A DNA stretch of 50,610 nucleotides, from positions 1-50,610 of the forward strand of contig NZ_PPRC01000011.1 of assembly GCF_002902565.1 (NCBI RefSeq), read 5' to 3'. This DNA comes from Staphylococcus petrasii. Its GTDB lineage: Bacteria > Bacillota > Bacilli > Staphylococcales > Staphylococcaceae. The translations under genes were made by a program, and so were the position numbers. Of the stretch, positions 25,086 to 34,362 are shown piece after piece (positions within the stretch are counted from its first letter, which is position 1; each line of letters begins with the position of its first letter). Below the pieces are notes generated by a model. It worked only from the letters and a program-made list of their open reading frames with translations. It ran no database searches and was not told the origin of the DNA.

Positions 25086-25817
25086 TTTCAAATTATTATA
25101 AATAATGTCATCAACAATGATTTCTACATTTGGATGATTGTGTAATATAGATGCTGGTAAATCCTCTGTCGTCTCTTCCTCTAATAAACGACGAATTGCT
25201 TCTTGTTTACGTTCTCCAAATGCGAGTAAAATAATACGTTTAGCACGCATAATTGATTTTAATCCCATAGATACAGCTTGTTTTGGAACATCTTCAATTG
25301 TATCGAAATTCACACTATTGGCTTTAACGGTTGAATCAGTTAAATCTACCACACGTGTTTCGCTTTCGAAAGACGTGCCAGGTTCATTGAAACCGATATG
25401 ACCATTTTCTCCAATTCCTAATAATTGAATATCTGGGTTACCAATTGATTTTAAAAGTTCTTCATAGCGTTTAGCCTCAGATTCTAAATCGTCCGCTTTA
25501 CCTTGAGGAATGTGAATATGAGAAGCTTGCCAACTAGAATTGTGATCAAACAATAACTGATGCATATAGGTATGATAACTTTGAGAATGTTCAGGTTCTA
25601 ACCCTACATATTCATCTAAATTGAACGTTTGCACTTCGTTTAAATCTGTATTATTTGCTTCCAATAATTCAGAAAAACGTGGATAAACATCTGTCATCGT
25701 ATTTCCTGTAGCTAACCCGAGAATTGCTTTAGGATTGTCTTGAATTAATTTTAAAAGTTCAATGGCTACATAGTCACTGGCGATGGTTTTATTTTTTAAA
25801 TTAATCAATTTCATCAT
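25083..25817 (-). CDS. nagB: glucosamine-6-phosphate deaminase
   Basis: A 244-residue enzyme converting glucosamine-6-phosphate to fructose-6-phosphate and ammonia, of the short Gram-positive type lacking the allosteric tail. Motifs: ILGLATGNTMTDVY near residue 33, QTFNLDEYVGLEPEHSQSY with the catalytic Asp, and LLGIGENGHIGFNEPG with the catalytic His. GGAGG lies 7 bases before ATG 25817; the next codon is also ATG and could serve. It is convergent with nagA. Confidence 0.95.
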   Translation of the reverse strand: MMKLINLKNKTIASDYVAIELLKLIQDNPKAILGLATGNTMTDVYPRFSELLEANNTDLNEVQTFNLDEYVGLEPEHSQSYHTYMHQLLFDHNSSWQASHIHIPQGKADDLESEAKRYEELLKSIGNPDIQLLGIGENGHIGFNEPGTSFESETRVVDLTDSTVKANSVNFDTIEDVPKQAVSMGLKSIMRAKRIILLAFGERKQEAIRRLLEEETTEDLPASILHNHPNVEIIVDDIIYNNLK

Positions 25818-26024
25818 ATAAACGCCTCCATACGTTTATTCAACAAAGGGCTTTTAATAATTTACTTATGTATTAAAAGTATACCCAAGTAATGTTATTT
25901 CAGTGTAAGTTAACCTTAAAATCTTACTAATATGTATAGGTATAAGATTAAATAATTACTATAAATTCTATTAAAATAACTATGCTAAGATAGATGATGA
26001 GAACAATATAAAGAGGAATTATAT

Positions 26025-26843
26025 ATGAAACTATTAAAAATTATTGGCATGTTTATTTTAGCAATTTTAATTATGGGAGTTACGCAAGGTATTACGTTAC
26101 TGTTTGATGACTTTATTAAATTTTTAGGTATTGGCGTAATATTATCAGGTATATTTTATGTTATTTTTGCCTTTTTTGTAGTGCGATTTTTTATTAAAAG
26201 AGTATTTAAAGATAATTTAGAATCGTATCGTATTACTGCACCTAAATTTCATAAAACATATGTTTTACTTGGTTTAGGATTACCGATTTTAGTTTATACT
26301 GTTTATTTCATTTTTGTACCTGGTGACTTTAAAGTTCATCATTTTAATTCGTTAAACGAAACAATGCGTATGATATTTTGGCCAATCTTTGTAACTGCAT
26401 TGGGTGGTGGCATCGTTGAAGAAATGGTATGTCGTGGTTTCTTGATGGGGTATATTGAGAAGAAAACGAATATTAAAGTGGCTATCATTTCGACATCGGT
26501 CTTTTTTGGTGTGATCCATGTATTGAATGGCGCGCTCAATATAAGTAGCTTTTTCCTATTATTGATTAGTGGCACTTTAGTAGGTCTCATGTTTGCTTTA
26601 GCAACTTATAAATTTAATACGATTTGGGCAAGTATTACCTTGCATTTCTTTTGGAATCTTTTTCAAATTATCTTTATCACTGAAAAAGAAAGCAACGCTG
26701 CAGTATGGCAATATGTATTACATACGAACAATATAGCTATATCAGGCAATCAGTTTGGCTTCGAAGCTTCAATTATATCGATATTTGGCTACCTTGTTGT
26801 CATCTTATTATTACTAAGAGTTAGAAGAAACGCTAACAGCTAA
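26025..26843 (+). CDS. CPBP-family intramembrane metalloprotease (type 1, copy B)
   Basis: A 272-residue polytopic membrane protein with the CPBP motifs EEMVCRGFLMG, a following His in FGVIHVLNG and a late HFFWN. It is a clear paralogue of the protein at 723-1550: both have VFKDNLxxYR or its equivalent, FVPGxF, YIEKKTNI, ATYKFNTIWAS or its equivalent, and end in a basic Arg/Asn tail. AAAGAGG precedes ATG 26025. A lipoprotein gene follows by 99 bases on the same strand. Unlike copy A, no XRE gene precedes it. Its substrate is unknown. Confidence 0.9.
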   Translation: MKLLKIIGMFILAILIMGVTQGITLLFDDFIKFLGIGVILSGIFYVIFAFFVVRFFIKRVFKDNLESYRITAPKFHKTYVLLGLGLPILVYTVYFIFVPGDFKVHHFNSLNETMRMIFWPIFVTALGGGIVEEMVCRGFLMGYIEKKTNIKVAIISTSVFFGVIHVLNGALNISSFFLLLISGTLVGLMFALATYKFNTIWASITLHFFWNLFQIIFITEKESNAAVWQYVLHTNNIAISGNQFGFEASIISIFGYLVVILLLLRVRRNANS

Positions 26844-26942
26844 TACGACTTAGTTGAGTTACTTAAGAAAGGTTTAAAGTTACTGAGAAGTTCACTATAC
26901 TTAAAATGTAATGCATTAAAATTAAATAAAAGGAGATTTTAT

Positions 26943-27569
26943 ATGAAAAAGATAGCATTATTAATTTCAACTTTTATATTAGTTATTACAGTAGCAGGAT
27001 GTTCATCTTCTGAGGAAAATCACAAAAAAGATAGTGAAACTGAAAATAAACATACTGAGAACAAGGAAAGTCATAATCATAAAATTCCAGAACATATTTT
27101 TGATAAAACAACGTCTAATAAAACAATTTCTGAAGCTACTATGAAGAAAGATATAAAAAGATATTTAGATTCTGACAGAAAGCTATTAGATGCTACTGAA
27201 CCTTATGAAGATAAGTTATATTCTGATGAAAAATTATCTGAAAAACAGCAGAAAAATTATGATAAAGTATTAAATTTACGAATTCAAAATGACGCTAACT
27301 TTGCTAAATACATAAAAAACAATAAACTCCCGAATAAAGAATATGAAAAATATAGTAAGAAAATTAGTCAGTATATTACAACATTTAATGACATGGATAA
27401 TAAAGCTAAAAGTATGTCAAAAAAAGCTGAAGAAAAGTTAGATGAAGATGATTTAAAAGAGTTTAAGAATATATACAAAAATATAGATATTGTTAATGGT
27501 CGTGAACAAGATAAAATTGAGAAATTCTTGAAAAAGGAAAATATTAAGACTATCGCTTTTGATAAATAA
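26943..27569 (+). CDS. NDxxF-motif lipoprotein
   Basis: A 208-residue secreted lipoprotein with signal MKKIALLISTFILVITV and lipobox VAGC (Cys20). After a His/Glu/Lys-rich spacer comes a helical domain with RIQNDANFAKYIKNN near residue 117, containing the NDxxF motif that names a staphylococcal lipoprotein family of unknown role. AAAGGAG is well placed before ATG 26943. It lies between two CPBP protease genes, in the slot that the XRE-TM2 gene fills in the first CPBP locus. Confidence 0.85.
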   Translation: MKKIALLISTFILVITVAGCSSSEENHKKDSETENKHTENKESHNHKIPEHIFDKTTSNKTISEATMKKDIKRYLDSDRKLLDATEPYEDKLYSDEKLSEKQQKNYDKVLNLRIQNDANFAKYIKNNKLPNKEYEKYSKKISQYITTFNDMDNKAKSMSKKAEEKLDEDDLKEFKNIYKNIDIVNGREQDKIEKFLKKENIKTIAFDK

Positions 27570-27573
27570 AACT

Positions 27574-27607
27574 AACAGGACTCCGCAAACTCGGGGTCCT
27601 GTTTTTT
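27574..27607 (+). terminator. intrinsic terminator after the NDxxF lipoprotein
   Basis: AACAGGACTCC pairs with GGGGTCCTGTT and is followed by six T residues. Confidence 0.88.
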
Positions 27608-27732
27608 AGTATTTGAAATTAAGAAAGATTTAAGCTTGAATTACGTAGAATTTTGTTATGTTATATGTAGGTTACATATTTGGATATTTTATTTTTTGAA
27701 AATGACTGCGTCAATTGTGCTTCATTTTCAAG

Positions 27733-27762
27733 AAAAAAAGTAGTCCTATAAACGGACTACTT
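27733..27762 (-). terminator. minus-strand terminator of the type 2 CPBP gene, copy B
   Basis: AAGTAGTCC and GGACTACTT form a 9-bp stem with a short loop; seven T residues follow on the minus strand. Confidence 0.85.
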
Positions 27763-27769
27763 AGATAGT

Positions 27770-28576
27770 TTAACTAAACAATACAGTGAAATAACCAATA
27801 AGAATCAATATGCCAGTAACACCATTATGAAGCATGTGGACCATCATACTATCGCGGACATTGCCTCTGCGGTGATATGCAAGGTAAAAGATCATGCCCA
27901 TAAAGGTATACATTAATACAGCAACCCAATTTGTTGGATTGTGTTGAGAGGCGAAAACAATTGATGAAATAATAAATGGTAACCAGAAGCGACTACGTTT
28001 AAAGAGCGTTTCTTTGAAGATGCCACGATAAATCAATTCTTCTAAATATGGAACAATGAACGTAATAGTTAACGCAAATACAATATCTGGGAACACTTGC
28101 CCTAATTGGTCTGGAGTAGGTTTACTGTTCATATTGCCAAGTAGCATTTGGTCATTTTTTGTCGTACTTGAGCCTATTACAACTAACATTAATTGAGACA
28201 TACCAATCACCATTAAGCGTAGTAACACGGCCCAACCAATATTAATCGCAATATCTTTACCTTTAAATTTCTTCGGCTGTTCGTAAGTATGACGTTTATA
28301 GTAACGTCTTACAAGCCACACAATAATACCTGTGAAAAGAAGGAAAAGTAACGTAGCAAGCGTGCCAGTTAATAAATCCATGTGAACTGAAAATCCAACA
28401 ATAAAGCTCATTGTAACGATTGGAATTTCAGCGAGTATGAACCAACCAATAAAGATAAGGATATTCAAAAACTTATTACCTTTAGGATAACGTTCTTCAT
28501 GAGATTGTGGAGTTTTATCTTGATGTGAGTGTTCAGGATTTGAAGTATATGTATTCCCATTTTCATATTCTGTCAT
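27770..28576 (-). CDS. CPBP-family intramembrane metalloprotease (type 2, copy B)
   Basis: A 268-residue membrane protein with a polar, His/Gln-rich N-terminus of about 35 residues, then about eight hydrophobic helices. CPBP motifs are EELIYRGIFKE, FASQHNPTN and VHMLHNG. It is paralogous to the protein at 2529-3308, with PKGNKFLN, YYKRHTYE, KGKDIAINI and RGIFKETLF in common. AAAGGTGGG precedes ATG 28576. A possible cre-like sequence lies at 28609-28623, but this is weak. It converges on the NDxxF lipoprotein gene. Confidence 0.9.
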   Translation of the reverse strand: MTEYENGNTYTSNPEHSHQDKTPQSHEERYPKGNKFLNILIFIGWFILAEIPIVTMSFIVGFSVHMDLLTGTLATLLFLLFTGIIVWLVRRYYKRHTYEQPKKFKGKDIAINIGWAVLLRLMVIGMSQLMLVVIGSSTTKNDQMLLGNMNSKPTPDQLGQVFPDIVFALTITFIVPYLEELIYRGIFKETLFKRSRFWLPFIISSIVFASQHNPTNWVAVLMYTFMGMIFYLAYHRRGNVRDSMMVHMLHNGVTGILILIGYFTVLFS

Positions 28577-28746
28577 GTTAAACCCACCTTTATTTAATAT
28601 TTAGAACTTTGAAAACGGATACTGCATTTTGAATGTAACATATATTTGACATTTAATCTATATAAGTCGAGTAAAATTATTTTTAAGAATAAGTGAGTTT
28701 TTAATTAAGTAAGTAAAAGATTTCCCAAGAAATAAGGAGGTATATA

Positions 28747-29412
28747 ATGTCACAAGAACAAGTAGAGTCACAAACTAAGTCATCAGATTTTCAAATTTCG
28801 CATAAAGCGTATTGGAAATTATTATTACAATCTATTTTTATGATGTTTGTAATGTTTTTCGCTGAATCGATGGTTTTAGGATTAGCAGAAGAGAGTCCTA
28901 AATATTTTTGGGTCAGTATTATCCCTATTGTCATCGCATTTTTATTATTATGGGTATTTAAGTTGAAATTATTTAATTTTAGCAAGATTACTAAACAACA
29001 ATGGATATTAATTATTATTGGTTTCGCTTTAATGTTCGGTGTAGATTATTTATATTCATTCTTCATGCCAGAGACCAACAACGAAAAAGGTTTAGAAGAA
29101 GATTATAAAAATGTTCCGATCTTGCTTCAATTTTTATCAATTGGCTTCTTAGGGCCAATCTTAGAAGAAGTTATATTTAGAGGATTACTAATTAAAGGCA
29201 TATTTAGAGGTGTGCCAATTATCGGAGCTATTGTTTCGGTCATATTATTTGCGGGTGCACATGGGCCAACTACTATTGGAGAATGGTTTGTTTATGGATT
29301 TTCTGGCTTAATATTTGTTTTTGCCTATTTGAAGACTGGACGCTTAGAAGTAGCAATATTAACGCATATTTTAAATAATTCTTTTGTTGTCATTCAAAAT
29401 CATTTCTGGTAA
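28747..29412 (+). CDS. CPBP-family intramembrane metalloprotease (third type)
   Basis: A 221-residue membrane protein with CPBP motifs EEVIFRGLLI near residue 138, FAGAHGPT near 175 and LTHILNNSF near 207. It is shorter than the other four CPBP proteins here and not closely related to either paralogous pair. AAGGAGG precedes ATG 28747. It is divergent from the type 2 copy B gene, 170 bases away, and converges on the ABC importer operon. Some staphylococcal CPBP proteins affect surface protein display or peptide signal maturation; whether this one does is unknown. Confidence 0.9.
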   Translation: MSQEQVESQTKSSDFQISHKAYWKLLLQSIFMMFVMFFAESMVLGLAEESPKYFWVSIIPIVIAFLLLWVFKLKLFNFSKITKQQWILIIIGFALMFGVDYLYSFFMPETNNEKGLEEDYKNVPILLQFLSIGFLGPILEEVIFRGLLIKGIFRGVPIIGAIVSVILFAGAHGPTTIGEWFVYGFSGLIFVFAYLKTGRLEVAILTHILNNSFVVIQNHFW

Positions 29413-29443
29413 ATGAGCAATAATTATCATCATTAATATAAAG

Positions 29444-29484
29444 AAATGGAGAGGTCTAATAGGTGCACTAGATCTCTCCATTTT
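29444..29484. terminator. bidirectional terminator between CPBP gene and ABC operon
   Basis: AAATGGAGAGGTCT pairs with AGATCTCTCCATTT around a 12-base loop, with T residues on one side and A residues on the other. Confidence 0.8.
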
Positions 29485-29495
29485 AATAGGGTTCC

Positions 29496-30128
29496 TTATT
29501 CACTACCAATTTTTAAATGTTTACCGGGAAGGCTGTGTAATAAATAAGGATCATGCGTAATAATAATTAACTGCAAGTTTTCAATTTCTCGTAAAGTCTG
29601 TAAAATCAGTTCTTCATTAATCATATCTAGGTTAGTTGTAGCTTCATCTAAAATAATGACGTCAGGTTCAACTAATAAGGCTTTCGCTATCCATAATCGT
29701 TGGAATTGGCCACCACTTAAATTACTTACTTTTTTATTTAATAGCTGTGAGTCTAATTTACATAGCTTCATAGCGTTCTGCATTTTTTCTTCATGTAAGT
29801 GTTCAGGGATATGAAAGTTTTTCAAAGGTTGTTTCAATATCCATTCGACCGTTTTTCTAGGATCTAAAGTGTTTGAATTATACTGTGGAATATATTGGAT
29901 ATGTTTCATCCACTCATGGCGTGATACTTTTCCGAGAGTTAAATCCTTGTAGCTTACGACGCCTTGATAGTTATCATCTAAACCTGCGATGATTTGAGCG
30001 AGGGTAGACTTACCGCTCCCACTAACACCACTAATAATGATATTCTCATGACTATCGGCTTCATAATTAAAGTTTTTAAATATCGCTTTATCTGAAAATG
30101 ATTTATTCAACTGTTTAATCTGTAACAT
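29496..30128 (-). CDS. ABC importer ATPase (NikE/OppF-like)
   Basis: A 210-residue cytoplasmic ATPase with Walker A GVSGSGKST, signature LSGGQFQR and Walker B VIILDEATTNLD. It is short, lacking the C-terminal extension of many OppF proteins. ATG 30128 follows AGGAGA; an earlier in-frame codon at 30155 lacks a ribosome site. It overlaps the preceding ATPase by 14 bases and is the last gene of the five-gene minus-strand importer operon. Confidence 0.88.
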   Translation of the reverse strand: MLQIKQLNKSFSDKAIFKNFNYEADSHENIIISGVSGSGKSTLAQIIAGLDDNYQGVVSYKDLTLGKVSRHEWMKHIQYIPQYNSNTLDPRKTVEWILKQPLKNFHIPEHLHEEKMQNAMKLCKLDSQLLNKKVSNLSGGQFQRLWIAKALLVEPDVIILDEATTNLDMINEELILQTLREIENLQLIIITHDPYLLHSLPGKHLKIGSE

Positions 30129-30888
30129 ATTGATTTCTCCTATTCGAAAGTTCAATCAATTGTCGTGTATAGCTATGTTGAGGGTGCTCTAAAATTTGTG
30201 GAGCGGTCCCACTTTCAATGATTTCTCCCTGGTACATAACGCTGATATGTGTGGCGTATTCTCTAACCAAACTTAAATCATGTGTAATAAATAAGCTGGT
30301 CATTCCGTGTTCTTGAATGACATGATTTAATAGGCGCATTAAGTTATTACGATTGTCAAAATCTAATGCACTCGTAGGTTCGTCAGCAATCATAAACTTG
30401 GCTTCTCTAATAATTGCCATTACTAATGCCACACGTTGTGCCATTCCTCCGCTTAATTGAAAAGGGTAGGCATGAAGTACATCTTCTGCTTGAGTTAAAC
30501 CTAAATTTCTAAATTGACGTAATACGAATTCACGTTGTTGCTCGCGAGTCATTTTAGAATTAAACGAATCAAATAAGGCATCGAAATGTTTTTGAATACG
30601 CACATTTTGGAAGAAATTACTATTGGCATCTTGGAACATAGCGTCTGTTTCATTAAGATTAATTTCAACGTTACCATCGTAGCGTAAATGTGGTTGATAC
30701 ATTTGTAAGGCAGTACGAGATAATAATGATTTACCACTGCCACTTTCACCTACTAAACAATGAAAGCTACCTTCAGTCACGTCTAAATCTATATGTTTTA
30801 AAAGCGCAACATCGCCATCGTAGACGGAGACATTTTCCAAATGCAATAAAGGCTTTAACGAATGAAGCGTCGATTCAATATTTGACAT
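30115..30888 (-). CDS. ABC importer ATPase (NikD/OppD-like)
   Basis: A 257-residue ATPase with Walker A VGESGSGKS, signature LSGGMAQR and Walker B MIADEPTSALD, plus a short C-terminal tail. ATG 30888 was chosen from the AGGAGG lying 12 bases upstream; a codon at 30936 would lengthen the overlap with the permease gene without a ribosome site. It overlaps the upstream permease by 34 bases. It pairs with the NikE/OppF-like ATPase as a heterodimer in this transporter family. Confidence 0.87.
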   Translation of the reverse strand: MSNIESTLHSLKPLLHLENVSVYDGDVALLKHIDLDVTEGSFHCLVGESGSGKSLLSRTALQMYQPHLRYDGNVEINLNETDAMFQDANSNFFQNVRIQKHFDALFDSFNSKMTREQQREFVLRQFRNLGLTQAEDVLHAYPFQLSGGMAQRVALVMAIIREAKFMIADEPTSALDFDNRNNLMRLLNHVIQEHGMTSLFITHDLSLVREYATHISVMYQGEIIESGTAPQILEHPQHSYTRQLIELSNRRNQYVTD

Positions 30889-31622
30889 ATGAGCGCGAAT
30901 CCTCCTAACAACACACCAGGGAAGAAGAATAGCCATGGTGCAGAATAGAAATAACTCTTACCGTCATAAAGGATAGCGCCTAATTCAGGTAAGGGTGGTT
31001 TGACGCCTAATCCAATGAAGGCTAAACCAGAAATACTTAACATTAATTTGCCGAAATCTGCGGTTACGAGTGCCATGACGTTACTTAAAAGATGTGGAAT
31101 AACGTGATGGATGGTCGTTTGAACTTTAGATAAGCCGCTTATAGATGCATATTTCACAAAGGGTTGCGTTTGTGCATCGCGAGCTAAATTTCTGAAATAA
31201 CGTAAATAACGACCTAACCAGCCGATAATGAGTGCTAAGCATAAACCGACAATCGAATTATTAACAAAGCCAAGGACAACAAGGGCAATGATAATCGCAG
31301 GAAGCGCAATTAACATATCAGCTGCCGCCATTATCATGGAATCGAACCAACGTCCGATAAGTGCAGACATCAATCCTAGGATGAGGCCAAGGACGACCGT
31401 CCCAATTAAAATGAGCGTGGTTAACCCAAGTGTGACCATGCTGCCGACAAAAAGTCGTGTTAAGAAGTCGCGTCCTAAATCGTCTGTACCTAGTAAATGA
31501 TGTAAGCTAGGTGGAATTAACGCCTCTGATTGATGAATGTCATTCGCATTATCATATAAGGCATAGGCGAGTATTGCGAGACCTACAATAATGACAGGCC
31601 ATATCCAATATTTAATCTTCAT
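30855..31622 (-). CDS. ABC importer permease (NikC/OppC-like)
   Basis: A 255-residue permease with about six helices. The start HHLLGTDDLGRDFLTRL is typical of the NikC/DppC/OppC group. The coupling loop for the ATPase is near residue 150, and the block SISGLAFIGLGVKPPLPELG is a hallmark of the group. It overlaps the preceding permease gene by 11 bases, showing tight translational coupling. Substrate is judged from the operon, not from this subunit. Confidence 0.9.
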   Translation of the reverse strand: MKIKYWIWPVIIVGLAILAYALYDNANDIHQSEALIPPSLHHLLGTDDLGRDFLTRLFVGSMVTLGLTTLILIGTVVLGLILGLMSALIGRWFDSMIMAAADMLIALPAIIIALVVLGFVNNSIVGLCLALIIGWLGRYLRYFRNLARDAQTQPFVKYASISGLSKVQTTIHHVIPHLLSNVMALVTADFGKLMLSISGLAFIGLGVKPPLPELGAILYDGKSYFYSAPWLFFFPGVLLGGFALICQILNRRFIR

Positions 31623-32571
31623 AAGTTATACGGCCTCCTAACTTTTTAGACATTCTTAAGCGCGGATCACTTTTCTCTAGTAAAATGTCGCCAAGGAAAT
31701 TGAGCACCATAATAATTAAGATAATAATCATTAAGATACCTTGAATTAATGGATAATCGCGCAAATTAATACTATTGATTAACAGTTTACCTAATCCTGA
31801 AATACTGAAAATCACTTCTAGAATAATGACGCGACTAAATAAGTGAATAAAATTATTAATCGTAATTGTTAATAATGGCGCTAATATTTCTTTGATTTGT
31901 ACATAAATGCGATCTTTCAATTTAAATTGTCGTAGTAGCGCTAATTGATAAGGTTGATTGTGTAGCGTACGCTCGAAAAGATGACTACTTAATAAAATCA
32001 TATGGCTACCTTCCACTAACACTAATATAGTGATAGGAAGCACAAAATATTGCCAACTATTACTACCTACGAATGGGAATAAATGCCATTTTACACCAAA
32101 GTAATAGATGAAAATGATGGCTAGCCAATACTCAGGTAATGAGGTAATAAGTTGAGAAACTCGCATAGTGAATTTCGACCATTTAGAACGCGGATGATTA
32201 CCACATAAATAGCCAATGACATATCCGAGTGGGAATAAGATAATCGCTGAGCCAAGAATAAGTTTTAACGTTGGTGCCATTGCTTGAGTGATACGGTCAG
32301 TTACTGGCTCGCCATTACTAAAACTTGTACCTAAGTCACCTGTGAACGCATGACCAAGCCATTGTACATAACGAACAGGCATGGATTGGCTAAGTCCTAA
32401 CTTGTCTTGTGCCATTTTAATGCGTTCTGGTGTGATTTGTGCGACGCCATGTTCTTGTAAATATTGAACGGCAGGGTTGCCGGTTGTATTTTCCAAAAGA
32501 ACAAATAGAATAAATGAAATGACGACTAAGTAAATCACTAATTTTATAAATTGTTTAATAATATTATTCAT
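31612..32571 (-). CDS. ABC importer permease (NikB/OppB-like)
   Basis: A 319-residue permease with an N-terminal helix, a long periplasm-side-type loop containing MAQDKLGLSQSMPVRYVQWL, then DLGTSFSNGEPV and five further helices. ISGLGKLLINSINLRDYP near the C-terminus is typical of NikB/DppB/OppB proteins. It overlaps the substrate-binding protein gene by 8 bases and the next permease by 11. All parts of a complete importer are present in this operon. Confidence 0.9.
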   Translation of the reverse strand: MNNIIKQFIKLVIYLVVISFILFVLLENTTGNPAVQYLQEHGVAQITPERIKMAQDKLGLSQSMPVRYVQWLGHAFTGDLGTSFSNGEPVTDRITQAMAPTLKLILGSAIILFPLGYVIGYLCGNHPRSKWSKFTMRVSQLITSLPEYWLAIIFIYYFGVKWHLFPFVGSNSWQYFVLPITILVLVEGSHMILLSSHLFERTLHNQPYQLALLRQFKLKDRIYVQIKEILAPLLTITINNFIHLFSRVIILEVIFSISGLGKLLINSINLRDYPLIQGILMIIILIIMVLNFLGDILLEKSDPRLRMSKKLGGRITYED

Positions 32572-34126
32572 TGTTCTTTACCTTCAATTTATCAAAATTT
32601 ATAGGTGCATCTGTCTGACCAGAAAATTCAAAATTGCTGATTTTAGGTGTCGTTACAAAGGTTTCGTTTGGATAAGAAATTGGCACTGCTAAGTATTGAT
32701 GATCAATATAGTTAGATAATTTGTCGAAAGCACTTTGACGTTGTTGCATATTAATGATTGTAGGGAACTTTTTAATCATCTCGGTTAATTTCGAATCATC
32801 TGCGAATGCGCCTGGTTGATGATCTGCTTGTTTGAAACGTGCATTTAAGAAATTATATGGCATTAAAGCATTAGTATAGGTACGGTAATAGATAAGGTCG
32901 AAGTCTTTACGTACTGTTAAGGTTTCGTAATATGTTTGAGAATCTAAGATGTTGATGTCTAATTTGATGCCCACTTTTTTCAATGCTTGTTGCATAATTT
33001 CAGCTTTGGTTTTCCACTCTGGAAATTCATCGGTTTGAAGTGCAAGTTTAAGTGACAGTACTTTGCCATCCTTTTCAAAATAACCGTTAGAATTCTTCTT
33101 ATAGCCTACTTCTTTAATCAATTTCTCTGATTCTGAAGGGTCGTATGTATGATCGTGTTGATTACTTGAATTGACATATCGCACGTCACTTTGGAATAAC
33201 CCTTTGAGTTTCTTGTTATGTGACAAGTCGTTAGTATCTATCGCCTTACTAATAGCCTCACGGATGCGTTTATCTTTTAAGACTTTATTTTGAGGATTAA
33301 AGCCCATAAATTGCGTTTCTGTACTTGGATACGTATGAACTTTTAAATCTTTGTTGCGATAAGATTCTTTAACTTGTTGTGGCGTCATCTGACCTAATGC
33401 ACCGCCTGCAATATCGATAGAACGACTTTCGATGGCTAAATGTCTCGAATCACTATCTTCAATTGATTGGAAAGTTAGATCGTAATCGAGAGGGTGGCCA
33501 TTATGGTAATACTGGTTCGGTTTAAACGTCACTGTTTCATTCGTTGAGTCGGCCACTTTGAATGGACCTGTACCAATTGCTTTCTCGAATTTACCAGTTG
33601 TCGCGCCATCTTTCACTGCATGAGGACTCATGATGCGAAGCGGTCTGATTTGAGTGAGTTCAGGCAATACTTGGTTAGATGGCTCTTTCAATTTAATTTC
33701 CACCGTATATTTATCCTTAATATTGACCGATTGTAATTTATCTAGTGTTTCCATTGGGTCCGTTTTATCTGTCGCTTTCGCTCTCTCTATTGAAAATTTG
33801 ACCGCTGACGCGTCAAAATCAGAACCATCATTAAATTTCACATTGCGCTTAAGATGGAAAATATAATCCTTACCATCATCTGAAGCCTTCCACGATGTAG
33901 CAAGGCCTGGTTCAATTTTGCCCCCTTTGCCATAAGTCACGAGCGGTTGATAAACCGCACTATACACAGGCATAGGCACATCAAATGCTTGCGCATCTAA
34001 ATGTTTGGGGTTAAATTCACGGGGAAGTGACACTTTAACTTCTTTTTTATCATCATTATGTGTCGCACAACCACTTAAAATAAGCATGGCACACATAGAA
34101 AGTGAATAGAATACACGCTTTTTCAA
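32564..34126 (-). CDS. ABC importer substrate-binding lipoprotein (NikA/OppA family)
   Basis: A 520-residue exported lipoprotein of the SBP_bac_5 family. It starts at TTG 34126 with MKKRVFYSLSMCAMLILSGC, giving the lipobox LSGC (Cys20). Family blocks include VYQPLVTYGKGGKIEPGLA, FHLKRNVKFNDGSDFDASAV and GTGPFKV. Family members bind peptides, nickel or opine-type metallophores. A nickel role is attractive because a urease operon lies 11 kb away, but no diagnostic residue proves it. The gene opens the operon; no metal-responsive operator was seen in the 236 bases upstream. Confidence 0.88.
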   Translation of the reverse strand: MKKRVFYSLSMCAMLILSGCATHNDDKKEVKVSLPREFNPKHLDAQAFDVPMPVYSAVYQPLVTYGKGGKIEPGLATSWKASDDGKDYIFHLKRNVKFNDGSDFDASAVKFSIERAKATDKTDPMETLDKLQSVNIKDKYTVEIKLKEPSNQVLPELTQIRPLRIMSPHAVKDGATTGKFEKAIGTGPFKVADSTNETVTFKPNQYYHNGHPLDYDLTFQSIEDSDSRHLAIESRSIDIAGGALGQMTPQQVKESYRNKDLKVHTYPSTETQFMGFNPQNKVLKDKRIREAISKAIDTNDLSHNKKLKGLFQSDVRYVNSSNQHDHTYDPSESEKLIKEVGYKKNSNGYFEKDGKVLSLKLALQTDEFPEWKTKAEIMQQALKKVGIKLDINILDSQTYYETLTVRKDFDLIYYRTYTNALMPYNFLNARFKQADHQPGAFADDSKLTEMIKKFPTIINMQQRQSAFDKLSNYIDHQYLAVPISYPNETFVTTPKISNFEFSGQTDAPINFDKLKVKNNE

Positions 34127-34323
34127 AACTTTACCTACTTTCCATTGTATTCATTCATATATATTTTATATTAGATTTGCATACAGAATTAATTTTTATA
34201 ACAACACACATTATTATATGATACAACTTACACAACTATTATAAAAGTTGAAATTAGAAATCTGAAGATTGAAGAGTTAGAACAAGGTGAGAAAAAGAGG
34301 AACTTACATAGAATCTCAAAAAA

Positions 34324-34344
34324 GAAAAAAGGGCACGAAGCCCT
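34324..34344 (-). terminator. terminator of the pcp operon
   Basis: AGGGCTTCGTGCCCT is a compact minus-strand hairpin followed by a run of T residues. Confidence 0.82.
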
Positions 34345-34362
34345 CTTTCACAAATAAATATT

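Noticed and set aside
27770..28576. cre site at 28609-28623 upstream of the CPBP gene
   Set aside because: It fits only the loose consensus and fails two positions of the stricter one, so it was not listed as a feature.
29420..29440. AATAATTATCATCATT as a Fur box
   Set aside because: The symmetry is offset and it lies between the ends of two convergent genes, where it would control nothing.
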